From NCBI RefSeq assembly GCF_033118175.1, contig NW_026870889.1, forward strand, positions 434,001 through 498,000: a DNA stretch of 64,000 nt, written 5' to 3'. Shown piece after piece: positions 25,113 through 36,800 of the stretch (the first letter of the stretch is position 1; each line of letters opens with the position of its first letter). The notes beneath the pieces were generated by a model. That model searched no databases. It saw nothing but the letters and a program-made list of their open reading frames with translations, and was not told where the DNA came from. Made by a program: the position numbers and the translations under genes. This DNA is from Dama dama (taxonomy: Eukaryota; Chordata; Mammalia; Artiodactyla; Cervidae).

Positions 25113-25348
25113 CTAATGTTCTTTATCTTTCTGGCTTACTTCACTCTGTATAATGGGCTCCAGCTTCATCCATCTCATTAGGACTGATTCAAATGAATTC
25201 TTTTTAATGGCTGAGTAATATTCCATGGTGTATATGTACCACAGCTTTCTTATCCATTCATCTGCTGACGGGCATCTAGGTTGCTTCCATGTCCTGGCTA
25301 TTATAAACAGTGCTGCGATGAACATTGGGGTGCACGTGTCTCTTTCAG
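25113..25348 (-). pseudogene. L1 ORF2 protein, extreme C-terminus, copy 2
   Basis: Translates identically to the copy 1 piece and ends in the same stop codon. It is detached from the rest of ORF2 by the inversion and is not functional. Confidence 0.9.
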
Positions 25349-26176
25349 ACGAACCTATGGACACCTTATCTTTGACAAAGGAGGCAAGGATATACAATGG
25401 AAAAAAGACAACCTCTTTAACAAGTGGTGCTGGGAAAACTGGTCAACCACTTGTAAAAGAATGAAACTAGAACACTTTCTAACACCATACACAAAAATAA
25501 ACTCAAAATGGATTAAAGATCTAAATGTAAGACCAGAAACTATAAAACTCCTAGAGGAGAAGATAGGCAAAACACTCTCCGACATAAATCAAAGCAAGAT
25601 CCTCTATGACCCACCTCCCAGAATATTGGAAATAAAAGCAAAACTAAACAAATGGGACCTAATGAAACTTAAAAGCTTTTGCACTACAAAGGAAACTATA
25701 AGTAAGGTGAAAAGACAGCCCTCAGATTGGGAGAAAATAATAGCAAATGAAGAAACAGACAAAGGATTAATCTCAAAAATATACAAGCAAATCCTGCAGC
25801 TCAATTGCAGAAAAATAAATGACCCAATAAAAAATGAGCCAAAGAACTAAACAGACATTTCTCCAAAGAAGACATACAGATGGATAACAAACACATGAAA
25901 AGATGCTCAACATCACTCATTATTAGAGAAATGCAAATCAAAACCACAATGAGGTACCATTACATGCCAGTCAGGATGGCTGCTATCCAAAAGTCTACAA
26001 GCAATAAATGCTGGAGATGGTGTGGAGAAAAGGGAACCCTCTTACACTGTTGGTGGGAATGCACACTAGTACAGCCCCTATGGAAAACAGTGTGGAGATT
26101 TCTTAAAAAACTGGAAATAGAACTGCCATATGACCCAGCAATCCCACTTCTGGGCATACACACTGAGGAAACCAGA
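25349..26176 (+). pseudogene. L1 ORF2 protein, C-terminal third, inverted piece, copy 2
   Basis: Same coding remnant as copy 1, with the same frameshift and stop (stop at 25848-25850) and the same CX3CX7HX4C motif at 26009-26062. The shared disabling lesion shows that the frame was already broken before the segment was copied. After the element the frame runs into satellite to 26332. Confidence 0.93.
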
Positions 26177-28612
26177 TCCTCTGATTTTTCAGACCGTTTC
26201 AAGCTCCTCATATTTTTGACACCTTTTGAAGCTCTTCATATGTTTCACACCTTTTCAGTCTCTTCATGCTTTTCAAATCCGCTTCATGCTCCTCCTATTT
26301 TTCAGACTGTTTCATGCTCCTCATATTTTTGACACCTTTTGAAGCTCTTCATATTTTTCACACGTATTCAAGCTCTTCATCTTTTTCAACACCGCTTCAT
26401 GCTCCTCCGATTTTTCAGACCGTTTCATACTCCTCATATATTTGACACCTTTTGAAGCTCTTCATATTTTTCACAACTTTTCAGGTTCTTCATGTTTTCA
26501 ACACCACTTCATGCTCCTCCTATATTTCTGACCGTGTCATGCTCCTCATATTTTTGACATGTTTTGAAGCTCTTCATATTTTTCACGCCTTTTCAGACTC
26601 TTCATGTTTTTCTACACCGCTTCATGCTCCTCCTATTTTTGACATCTTTTGAAGCTCTTCATATATTTCACACCTTTTCAGGGTTTTCATGTTTTTGAAC
26701 ACCGTTTCATGCTCCTCATATTTTTCAGACCGTTTCATGCTCCTCATATTTTTGACACCTTTTGAAGCTCTTCATATTTTTCACACCTTTTCATGTTCTT
26801 CATGTTTTTCAACACCGCTTCATGCTCCTCCTATTTTTCAGACCGTTTCATGCTCCTCATATTTTTGACACCTTTTGAAGCTCTTCATGTTTTTCACACC
26901 TTTTCAGTCTCTTCATGTTTTTCAACACAACTTCATGCTCATCCTATTATCCAGACCGTTTCATGTTCCTCATGTATTTTACACTTTTTGAAGCTCTTCA
27001 TATTTTTCACACCTTTTCAGGCACTTCATGCATTTGAACACCTTTTCATGCTCCTCCTATTTTTCAGACCGTTTCATGCTCCTCATAGTTTTGACACCTT
27101 TTGAAGCTCTTCATATTTTTCACACCTTTTCAGGTTCTTCATGATTTTCAACACCGCTTCATGCTCCTCCTATTTTTCAGACCGTTTCATGCTCCTCATA
27201 TTTTTGACACCTTTTGAAGCTCTTAATATATTTCACACCTTTTCAGACTCTTCATGATTTCCAACACCGCTTCATGCTCCTCATATTTTTCAGACCGTTT
27301 CATGCTCATCTCATTTTTATCACCTTTTGAAGCTCTTCATATTTTTCATACGTTTTCAGGCTCTTCATGTTTTTCAACACCACTTCCTGCTTCTCCTATT
27401 TTTCAGACCGTTTCATGATCCTCATATTTTTGACACATTTTGAAGCTCTTCATATTTTTCACACCTTTTCAGTCTCTTCATGTTTTTCAACACCGCTTCA
27501 TGCTCCTCCTCTTTTTCAGACCGTTTCATGCTCCTCATATTTTTGACACCTTTTGATGCTCTTCATATTTTTCACACCTTTTCAGATTCTACATGATTTT
27601 CAAAACGGCTTCATGCTCCTCATATTTTCACACCATTTAATGCTCATCTCATTTTTGACACCTTTTGAAGCTCCTCTACTTTTGACCCCTTTAGAAGCTC
27701 TTCATATTTTTGACAACTTTTCAGGCTCTTCATGTTTTTCAACACCGCTTCATGCTCCCCCTAATTTTCAGACCGTTTCATGACACTCATATTTTTGACA
27801 CCTTTTGAAGCTCTTCATATTTTTGACACCTTTAGAAGCTCTTCATATTTTTTACACCTTTTCAGTCTCTTCATATTTTTCAACACCGCTTATTGCTACT
27901 CCTATTTTTCAGACCGTTTCATGCTCATCTCATTTTTTACACCTTTTGAAGCTCTTCATATTTTTCACATATTTTGAAGCTCTTCATATTTTACACACCT
28001 TTTCAGGCTCTTCATGTTTTTCAACACCGCTTCATGCTCCTCCTATTTTTCAGACCGTTTCATGCTCCTCATATTTTTGACACCTTTGAAGCTCTTCATA
28101 TTTTTCACACCTTTTCAGACTCTTCATGTTTTTCAACACTGCTTCATCCTCCTCCTATTTTTCAGACCGTTTCATGCTTCTCATATTTTGACACCTTTTG
28201 AAGCTCTTCATATTTTTCACAACTTTTCAGGCTCTTCATGTTTTTCAACACCGCTTCATGCTCCTCCACTTTGTCAGACCGTTTCATGCTCCTCATATTT
28301 TTGGCACCTTTTGAAGCTCTTCATATTTTTCCCACCTTTTCAGGTCTTCATGTTTTTGAACATCATTTCATGCTCCTCCTATTTTTCAGACCGTTTCATG
28401 CTCTTCATATTTTTGGCACCTTTTGAAGCTCTTCATATTTTTCACACCTTTTCAGGCTCTTCATGTTTTTCAACACCGCTTCATGCTCCTCCTATGTTTT
28501 AGACCATTTTATGCTCCTCATATATTTGACACCTTTTGAAGCTCTTCATAATTTCCACACCTTTTCAGGCTCTTCATGTTTTTGAACACCATATCATGCT
28601 CTTCTTATTTTT
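26177..28612 (+). repeat. 113-bp satellite array, block 3
   Basis: Satellite between L1 copies 2 and 3. The first ~460 bp (26177-26640) recur after copy 3 at 30058-30520. From about 26880 it repeats 23000-24731, with one 113-bp unit missing near 27790 that is present in copy 2 (about 23810-23920), and with the unit near 27110-27230 that copy 2 lacks. There is no gene. Confidence 0.97.
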
Positions 28613-28663
28613 TTTTTATTGTTATTTTTTTTAATTTTTTTTTTATTATTTTTATTTTTTTTT

Positions 28664-28993
28664 CCCAGTCGGTTTTGTCATACATTGATCTGAATCAGCC
28701 ATGGATTTACATGTATTCCCAATCCCAATCCCCCCTCCCACCTCCCTCTCCACCCGATTCCTCTCGGTATTCCCAGTGCACCAAGCCAGAGCACTTGTCT
28801 CATGCATCCTTCCTGGGCTGGTGATCTGTTTCACCATAGATAGCATACATGCTGTTCTTTTGAAATATCCCAACCTCGCATTCTCCCACAAAGTTCAAAA
28901 GTCTGTTCTGTATTTCTGTGTCTCTTTTTCTGTTCTGCATATAAGGTTATCGTTATCACCTTTCTAAATTCCATATACATGTGTCAGCATGCT
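28664..28993 (-). other. L1 3' UTR with G-quadruplex motif, copy 3
   Basis: Same as in the other copies; the C-run motif at 28718-28739 is intact. Four of the five private substitutions of this copy lie in this segment. Confidence 0.85.
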
Positions 28994-29229
28994 CTAATGT
29001 TCTTTATCTTTCTGGCTTACTTCACTCTGTATAATGGGCTCCAGCTTCATCCATCTCATTAGGACTGATTCAAATGAATTCTTTTTAATGGCTGAGTAAT
29101 ATTCCATGGTGTATATGTACCACAGCTTTCTTATCCATTCATCTGCTGACGGGCATCTAGGTTGCTTCCATGTCCTGGCTATTATAAACAGTGCTGCGAT
29201 GAACATTGGGGTGCACGTGTCTCTTTCAG
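28994..29229 (-). pseudogene. L1 ORF2 protein, extreme C-terminus, copy 3
   Basis: Translates identically to copies 1 and 2, with the same stop codon. It is a non-functional fragment separated from the rest of ORF2 by the inversion. Confidence 0.9.
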
Positions 29230-30057
29230 ACGAACCTATGGACACCTTATCTTTGACAAAGGAGGCAAGGATATACAATGGAAAAAAGACAACCTCTTTA
29301 ACAAGTGGTGCTGGGAAAACTGGTCAACCACTTGTAAAAGAATGAAACTAGAACACTTTCTAACACCATACACAAAAATAAACTCAAAATGGATTAAAGA
29401 TCTAAATGTAAGACCAGAAACTATAAAACTCCTAGAGGAGAAGATAGGCAAAACACTCTCCGACATAAATCAAAGCAAGATCCTCTATGACCCACCTCCC
29501 AGAATATTGGAAATAAAAGCAAAACTAAACAAATGGGACCTAATGAAACTTAAAAGCTTTTGCACTACAAAGGAAACTATAAGTAAGGTGAAAAGACAGC
29601 CCTCAGATTGGGAGAAAATAATAGCAAATGAAGAAACAGACAAAGGATTAATCTCAAAAATATACAAGCAAATCCTGCAGCTCAATTGCAGAAAAATAAA
29701 TGACCCAATAAAAAATGAGCCAAAGAACTAAACAGACATTTCTCCAAAGAAGACATACAGATGGATAACAAACACATGAAAAGATGCTCAACATCACTCA
29801 TTATTAGAGAAATGCAAATCAAAACCACAATGAGGTACCATTACATGCCAGTCAGGATGGCTGCTATCCAAAAGTCTACAAGCAATACATGCTGGAGATG
29901 GTGTGGAGAAAAGGGAACCCTCTTACACTGTTGGTGGGAATGCACACTAGTACAGCCCCTATGGAAAACAGTGTGGAGATTTCTTAAAAAACTGGAAATA
30001 GAACTGCCATATGACCCAGCAATCCCACTTCTGGGCATACACACTGAGGAAACCAGA
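29230..30057 (+). pseudogene. L1 ORF2 protein, C-terminal third, inverted piece, copy 3
   Basis: Same remnant with the shared frameshift (stop at 29729-29731). The base C at 29888 changes the residue just before the Cys-rich motif from Lys to Thr; the four metal-ligand-type residues remain. The downstream frame leaves the element and ends in satellite at 30213. Confidence 0.93.
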
Positions 30058-30672
30058 TCCTCTGATTTTTCAGACCGTTTCAAGCTCCTCATATTTTTTA
30101 CACCTTTTGAAGCTCTTCATATGTTTCACACCTTTTCAGGCTCTTCATGCTTTTCAAATCCGCTTCATGCTCCTCCTATTTTTCAGACTGTTTCATGCTC
30201 CTCATATTTTTGACACCTTTTGAAGCTCTTCATATTTTTCACACGTATTCAAGCTCTTCATCTTTTTCAACACCGCTTCATGCTCCTCCGATTTTTCAGA
30301 CCGTTTCATACTCCTCATATATTTGACACCTTTTGAAGCTCTTCATATTTTTCACAACTTTTCAGGTTCTTCATGTTTTCAACACCACTTCATGCTCCTC
30401 CTATATTTCTGACCGTGTCATGCTCCTCATATTTTTGACATGTTTTGAAGCTCTTCATATTTTTCATGCCTTTTCAGACTCTTCATGTTTTTCTACACCG
30501 CTTCATGCTCCTCCTAATTTTCAGACCGTTTCATGCTCCTCATATTTTGACACCTTTTGAAGCTCTTCATATTTTTCACACCTTTTCAGGCTCTTCATAT
30601 TTTTCAACAAGGTTTCATGCTCCTCCTATTTTTCAGACAGTTTCATGCCCCTCATATTTTTGACACCTTTTG

Positions 30673-30810
30673 AAGCTCTTCATGTTTTTCACACCTTTTC
30701 AGTCTCTTCATGTTTTTCAACACAACTTCATGCTCATCCTATTATCCAGACCGTTTCATGTTCCTCATGTATTTTACACTTTTTGAAGCTCTTCATATTT
30801 TTCACACCTT
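30673..30810 (+). repeat. Truncated start of a fourth cassette
   Basis: Repeats 26880-27015, including the marker CATCCTATTATCCAGACC (about 30734) and the unusual GTATTTTACACTTTTTGAAG. It then diverges at about 30810, before any L1. It is a remnant of another round of cassette duplication. Confidence 0.8.
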
Positions 30811-33800
30811 TTCAGGCTCTTCATGTTTTTCAACACCGCTTCTTGCTCATCCTCTTTTTCAGACCGTTTCATGGCCCTCATATTTTTGACACCTTTTCAA
30901 GCTCTTCACATTTTTCAAACCTTTTCAGGCTCTTCATGTTTTTGAACAACGTTTCATGCTCCTCCTACTTTTCAGACAGTTTCATGCCCCTCATATTTTT
31001 GACACCTTTTCAAGCTCATCACATTTTTCAAACCTTTTCAGCCTCTTCATGTTTTGAACACCGTTTCATCCTCCTCCTAATTTTCAGACCGTTTCATGCT
31101 CCTCATATTTTGACACCTTTTGAAGCTCTTCATATTTTTCACACCTTTTCAGGGTCTTCATATTTTTCAACAAGGTTTCATGCTACTCCTATATTTCAGA
31201 CCGTTTAATGCTCCCCATAATTTTGACACCTTTTGAAGCGCTTCATAATTATCACACCTTTTCAGGCTCTTCATGTTTTTCAAATCTGCTTCTGCTCCTC
31301 CTATTTTTCATACTGTTTCATGCTCCTCATATTTTTGACACCTTTTGAAGCTTTTCATATTTTTCACACCTTTTCAGGCTCTTCATGTTTTTCAACACCG
31401 CTTTATTCTCCTCCTATTTTTCAGACCAATTCATGCTCCTCATATTTTTGACACCTTTTGAAGCTCTTCATATTTTTCACACTTTTTCAGGCTCTTCATG
31501 TTTTTCAACACCGTTTAATGCTCCTCCTATTTTTTAGACCATTTCATGCTCCTCATATTTTGACACCTCTTGATGCTCTTCATATTTTTCACAGCTTTTC
31601 AGGCTCTTCATGTTTTTGAACACCGATTCATGTGCCTCATATTTTTGACAGCTTTTGAAGTTCTTCATATTATTCACACCTTTTCACGCTCTTCACGATT
31701 TGAAAACCGTTTCATGCTCCTCCTATTTTTCAGACCGTTTCATGCTCCTCATATTTCTGAAACCTTTTGAAATGCTTCAGATTTTTCACATGTATTCAGG
31801 CTCTTCATGTTTTTCCACACCGCTTCATGCTCCTACTATTTTTCAGACCGTTTCATGCTACTCATATTTTTGACACCTTTTGAAGCTATTCATATTTTTC
31901 ACACCTTTTCAGTCTCTTCATGTTTCTCAACACCACTTCATGCTCCTCCTGTTTTTCATACCGTTTCATGATCCTCATATTTTTGACACCTTTCGAAGCT
32001 CTTCATATTTTTCCCACCTTTTCAGTCTCTTCATGTTTTTCTACATCACTTCATGCTCCTCCTATTTTTCAGACAGTTTCATGTGCCTCCTCTTTTTGAC
32101 ACCTTTTGAAGCTCTTCATATTTTTCACACCTTTTCAGGCTCTTCATGTTTCTCAACACCGTTTCATGCTCCTCCTATTTTAAAGACAGTTTCATGCTCC
32201 TCATATATTTGAAAACTTTTGAAGCTATTCATATTTTTCACACCTTTTCATGCTCTACATGTTTTTCAACACCGCTTCATGCTCCTCCTATTTTTCAGAC
32301 CGTTTCATGCTCCTCATATTTTTGACACCTTTTGAAGCTCTTCATATTTTTCACACCTTTTCAGGCTCTTCATGTTTCTCAACACCGCTTCATCCTCTTC
32401 CTATTTTTCAGACCGTTTCATGCTCCTCATATTTTTGACACCTTTTGAAGCTCTTCACATTTTTCACACCTTTTCATGCTCTTCATGTTTTTGAACACCG
32501 CTTCACTCCTCCTATTTTTCAGACCGGTTCATGCTCCTCATATATTTGACAACTTTTGAAGCTCTTCATATTTTTCACACCTTTTCATGTTCTTCATGTT
32601 TTTCAACACAACTTCATGCTTCTCCTATTTTTCAGACCGTTTCATGCTCCTCATATTTTTGACACCTTTAGAGGCTCTTCATATTTCTCACACATTTTCA
32701 GGCTCTTCATGTTTTCAACACCGATTCATGCTCCTCATATTTTTGACACCTTTTGAATTTCTTCATATTTTTCACACCTTTTCAGGCTCTTCATGTTTTT
32801 GAACACCACTTGTGGTCCTCTTATTTTTCAGACCGTTTCATGCTCCTCATATTTTTGACACCTTTTGAAGCTCTTCATCTATTTCACACGTTTTCAGGCT
32901 CTTCATGTTTTTCAACACAACTTCATGCTTCTCCTATTTTTCAGACCGTTTTATGCTCCTCGTATTTTTCACACCTTTTGAAGCTCTTCATATTTTTCAA
33001 CATTTTTAGGCTCTTCATGTTTTTGAACACGGTTTCATGCTCCTCCTATTTTTCAAACTGTGTCATGCTCATCTCATTTTTAACAACTTTTGAAGCTCTT
33101 CATATTTTTCACACCTTTTGAAGCTCTTCATATTTCTCAAACGTTTTCAGGCTCTTCATGTTTTTGAACACCGTTTCATGCTCCTCCTATTTTTCAGACC
33201 GTTTCATGCTCCTCATGTATTTCACACCTTCTGAAGCTCTTCATATTTTTCACACGTTTTGAAGCTCTTCATATTCTTACACGTTTTCAGGCTCTTCATG
33301 TTTTTCAACACCGCTTCATGCTCCTCCTATTTCTCAAACCGTTTAATGCTCCTTATATTTTTGATACGTTTTGAGGCTCTTCATATTTTTCACACCTTTT
33401 CAGGCTCTTCATGTTTTTGAACACCGATTCATGCTCCTCCTATTTTTCTGACCGTTTCATGTTCCTCATAATTTTGACACCTCTTGAAGCTCTTCATATT
33501 TTTCACAACTTTTCAGGCTCTTCATGTTTTTAAACACCGCTTCATGATCCTCCTATTTTTCAGACCGTTTCATTCTCCTCATTTTTTTGAAACCTTTTGA
33601 AGCTCTTCATATTTTTTACACCTTGTCAGTCTCTTCATGTTTTTCAACACAGCTTCATTCTCCTTCTATTTTTCAGACCGTTTCATGCTTCTCATGTATT
33701 TCACAACTTTTGACGCTCTCATATTTTCCACACCTTTTCAGGCTCTTCATGTTTTTGAACACCGTTTCATGCTCCTCCTATTTTTCAGACCGTTTCATGC

Positions 33801-36800
33801 TCATTTAATTTTGAGAGCTTTTGAAGCTCTTTATATTTTTCACATCTTTTGAAACTCTTCATATTTTTCTCACCTTTTCAGGCTCTTCATGTTTTTGAAC
33901 CCCGTCATGCTCCTCCTATTTTTCAGACCGTCTCATGCTCCTCATATTTTTGACACCTTTTGAAGCTCTTCATCTTTTTCACACCTTTTAAGGCTCTTCA
34001 TGTTTTTCAACACCTCTTCATGCTCCTCTTCTTTTTCAGACCATTTCATGCTCCTCATATTTTTCACACCTTTTGAAGCTCTTCATATTTTTCACACCAT
34101 TTCTGGCCCTTCATGTTTTGAACACCGTTTCATGCTCCTCCTAATTTTCCGACCATTTCATGCTCCTCATATTTTTGACACCTTTTGAAGCTCCTCATAT
34201 TTTTCACACCTTTAGAAGCTCTTCATATATTTCACACTTTTTCAGGCCCTTTATGTTTGTCAACACCACTTCATGCTCCTCCTATTTTTCAGACCGTTTC
34301 ATGTTCATCTCATTTTTGACAGCTTTTGAAGCTCATCATATTTTTCACACCTTTTGAAGATCTTCATATATTTCACACTTTTTCAAGCTCTTCATGTTTT
34401 CCACACCGCTTCATGCTCCTCCTATTTTTCAGACCGTCTCATGCTCCTCATGTATTTCACACCTTTTCAAGCTCTTCATATTTACACACCTTTTGAGCCT
34501 CTTCATGAATTTCAATACCACTTCATGCTCCTCCTATTGTTGAGACCGTTTCATGTTCCTCATATATTTGACACCTTTTGAAGCTCTTCATATTTTTTAC
34601 CTCTTTTCAGGCTCTTCATGTTTCTGAACACCGTTTCATGCTCCTCCTATTTTTCAGACCGTTTCATGCTCCTCATATTTTTCACACCTATGGAAGCTCT
34701 TCATATATTTCACACCTTTTCAGGCCCTTCATATTTTGAACACCGTTTCATGCTCCTCCTATTTTTCAGACTCTTTCATGTTCCTCATATTTTTGACACG
34801 TTTGAAGCTCTTCATATTTTTCACACCTTTTCAGGCTCTTCATATTTTTCAACACAGCTTGATGCTCCTTCTATTTTTCAGACCGTTTCATGCTCCTCAT
34901 ATATTTCACACCTTTTGAAGCTCTTCATACTTTTCACACCTATTCAGGCTCTTCATCTTTTGAACAACGTTTCATGCTCCTCCTTTTTTTCAGACCGTTT
35001 CATGCTCCTCATATATTTGACACCTTTTGAAGCTCTTCATATTTTTCACACCTTTTGATGCTCTTCATATTTTTCACACCTTTTCACGCTTTTCATGTTT
35101 TTCACAAACGCTTCATGATCCTCATATTTTTCAGACCGTTTCATGCTCCTCATATTTTTCACACCTTTTGAAGCTCATTATATATTTCACACCTTTTCAG
35201 GCACTTCATGTTCTTCAACACGACTTCATGCTCCTCCTATTTTTCAGACCGCTTCATGCTCATCTCATTTTTTACACCTTTAGAAGCTGTTCATATTTTT
35301 CACACCTGTTGAAGCTCTTCATATTTTTCACATGTTTTCAGGCTCTTCATGTTTTTCAACTCCACTTAATGCTCCTCCAATTTTTCAGACCGGTTCATGC
35401 TCCTCATATTTTTGACACTTTTCGAAGCTCTTCATATTTTTCACACCTTTTCAGGCTCTTCATGTTTTTCAACAACGCTTCATGCTCCTCCAATTTTTCA
35501 CACCTTTTGAAGCTCTTCATATTTTTCACATGCTTTCAGGCTCTTCATGTTTTTTAACTCCACTTCATGCTCCTCCAATGTTTCAGACCGATTCATGCTC
35601 CTCATATTTTTGACACTTTTTAAGCTCTTCATATTTTTCACACATTTTCAAGCTCTTCATGTTTTTCAACAATGCTTCATGCTCCTCCTATTTTTCACAC
35701 CTTTTGAAGCTCTTCATATTTTTCACACCTTTTCAGGCTCTTCATGTTTTTCAGCACCGCTTCTTGTTCCTCCTATTTTTCAGACCGTTTCATGCTCCTC
35801 ATGTATTTCACACCTTTTGAAGCTCTGCATATTTTTCACACCTTTTCAGGCTCTTCATGTTTTTCAGCACCGCTTCTTGATTCTCCTATTTTTCAGACCG
35901 TTTCATGCTCCTAATATGTTTGACACCTTTTGAAGCTCGTCATATTTTTCACTCCTTTTAAGCTTTTCATATTTTTCACACCTTTCCAGGCTCTTTATGT
36001 TTTTGAACACCGCTTCATGCTGCTCCTATTCTTCAGACTGTTTCATGCTCCTCATATTTTTCACACCTTTTGAAGCTCATTATATATTTCACACCTTTTC
36101 AGGCACTTCATGTTCTTCAACACCACTTGATGCTCCTCCTATTTTTCAGACCGCTTCAGGCTCATCTCATTTTTTACACCTTTTGAAGCTGTTCATATTT
36201 TTCACACCTTTTGAAGCTCTTCATATTTTTCACACGTTTTCAGGCTCTTCATGTTTTTCAACTCCACTTCATGCTCCTCCTATTTATCTGACCGATTCAT
36301 GCACCTCAAATTTTTGACACGTTTTGAAGCTCTTCATATTTTTCACAACTTTTCAGGCTCTTCATGTATTTCAACGCCGTTTCATGCTCCTCCTATTTTC
36401 AAACCGTATCATGCTCCTCATGTATTTTACACCTTTTGAAGCTCTTCATATTTTTCACACCTTTTCAGGCTCTTCATGATTTTGACCACCGATTCATGCT
36501 CCTTCTATTTTTCAGCCCATTTCATGCTACTCATATTTTTGACACCTTTTGAAGATCTTCATATTTTTCACACCTTTTCAGGCTCTTCATGTTTTAGAAC
36601 ACCGCTTCATGCTCCTCCTATTTTTCAGACCGTTTCATGCTCCTCTTATTTTTCACACCTTTTGAAGCTCTTCATATTTTCCACACTTTTTCAGGCTCTT
36701 CATGTTTTTGAACACCGCTGCATGCTCCTCCTATTTTTCAGACCGTTTCTAGCTCCTCATGTATTTCACACCTTTTGAAGCTCCTCATATTTTTCACACA

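Larger units (their letters stand above)
24732..26176 (-). mobile_element. LINE-1 fragment, 5'-inverted, copy 2
   Basis: Same fragment as copy 1, shifted by 6612 bp, with the same inner inversion junction (25348/25349), tail and outer ends. I noticed one substitution and slight poly-T differences from copy 1. A shared junction means shared descent from one insertion, not three independent insertions. The left flanking satellite matches copy 1 for over 1 kb. The right flank matches copy 3 but not copy 1 beyond ordinary satellite similarity. Confidence 0.95.
22802..26880 (+). repeat. L1-bearing cassette, copy 2
   Basis: Contains the marker (about 23060), the satellite leader, L1 copy 2 and about 0.7 kb of right flank, which copy 3 shares up to about 26640. 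It lacks one 113-115-bp unit near 23220 and has about 365 bp extra before the L1 relative to copy 1. Confidence 0.88.
28613..30057 (-). mobile_element. LINE-1 fragment, 5'-inverted, copy 3
   Basis: Third copy, 3881 bp after copy 2, with identical structure and inner junction (29229/29230). It carries five private bases that I noticed: C at 28690, A at 28769, T at 28811, A at 28944 and C at 29888. It is therefore the most diverged of the three, though still very close over about 1.45 kb. Confidence 0.95.
26881..30672 (+). repeat. L1-bearing cassette, copy 3
   Basis: Tandem to copy 2, with a period of 3880-3994 bp depending on position because single units differ. It retains the unit near 27110-27230 that copy 2 lost and lacks the 113-bp unit at about 23810-23920. 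Confidence 0.88.
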
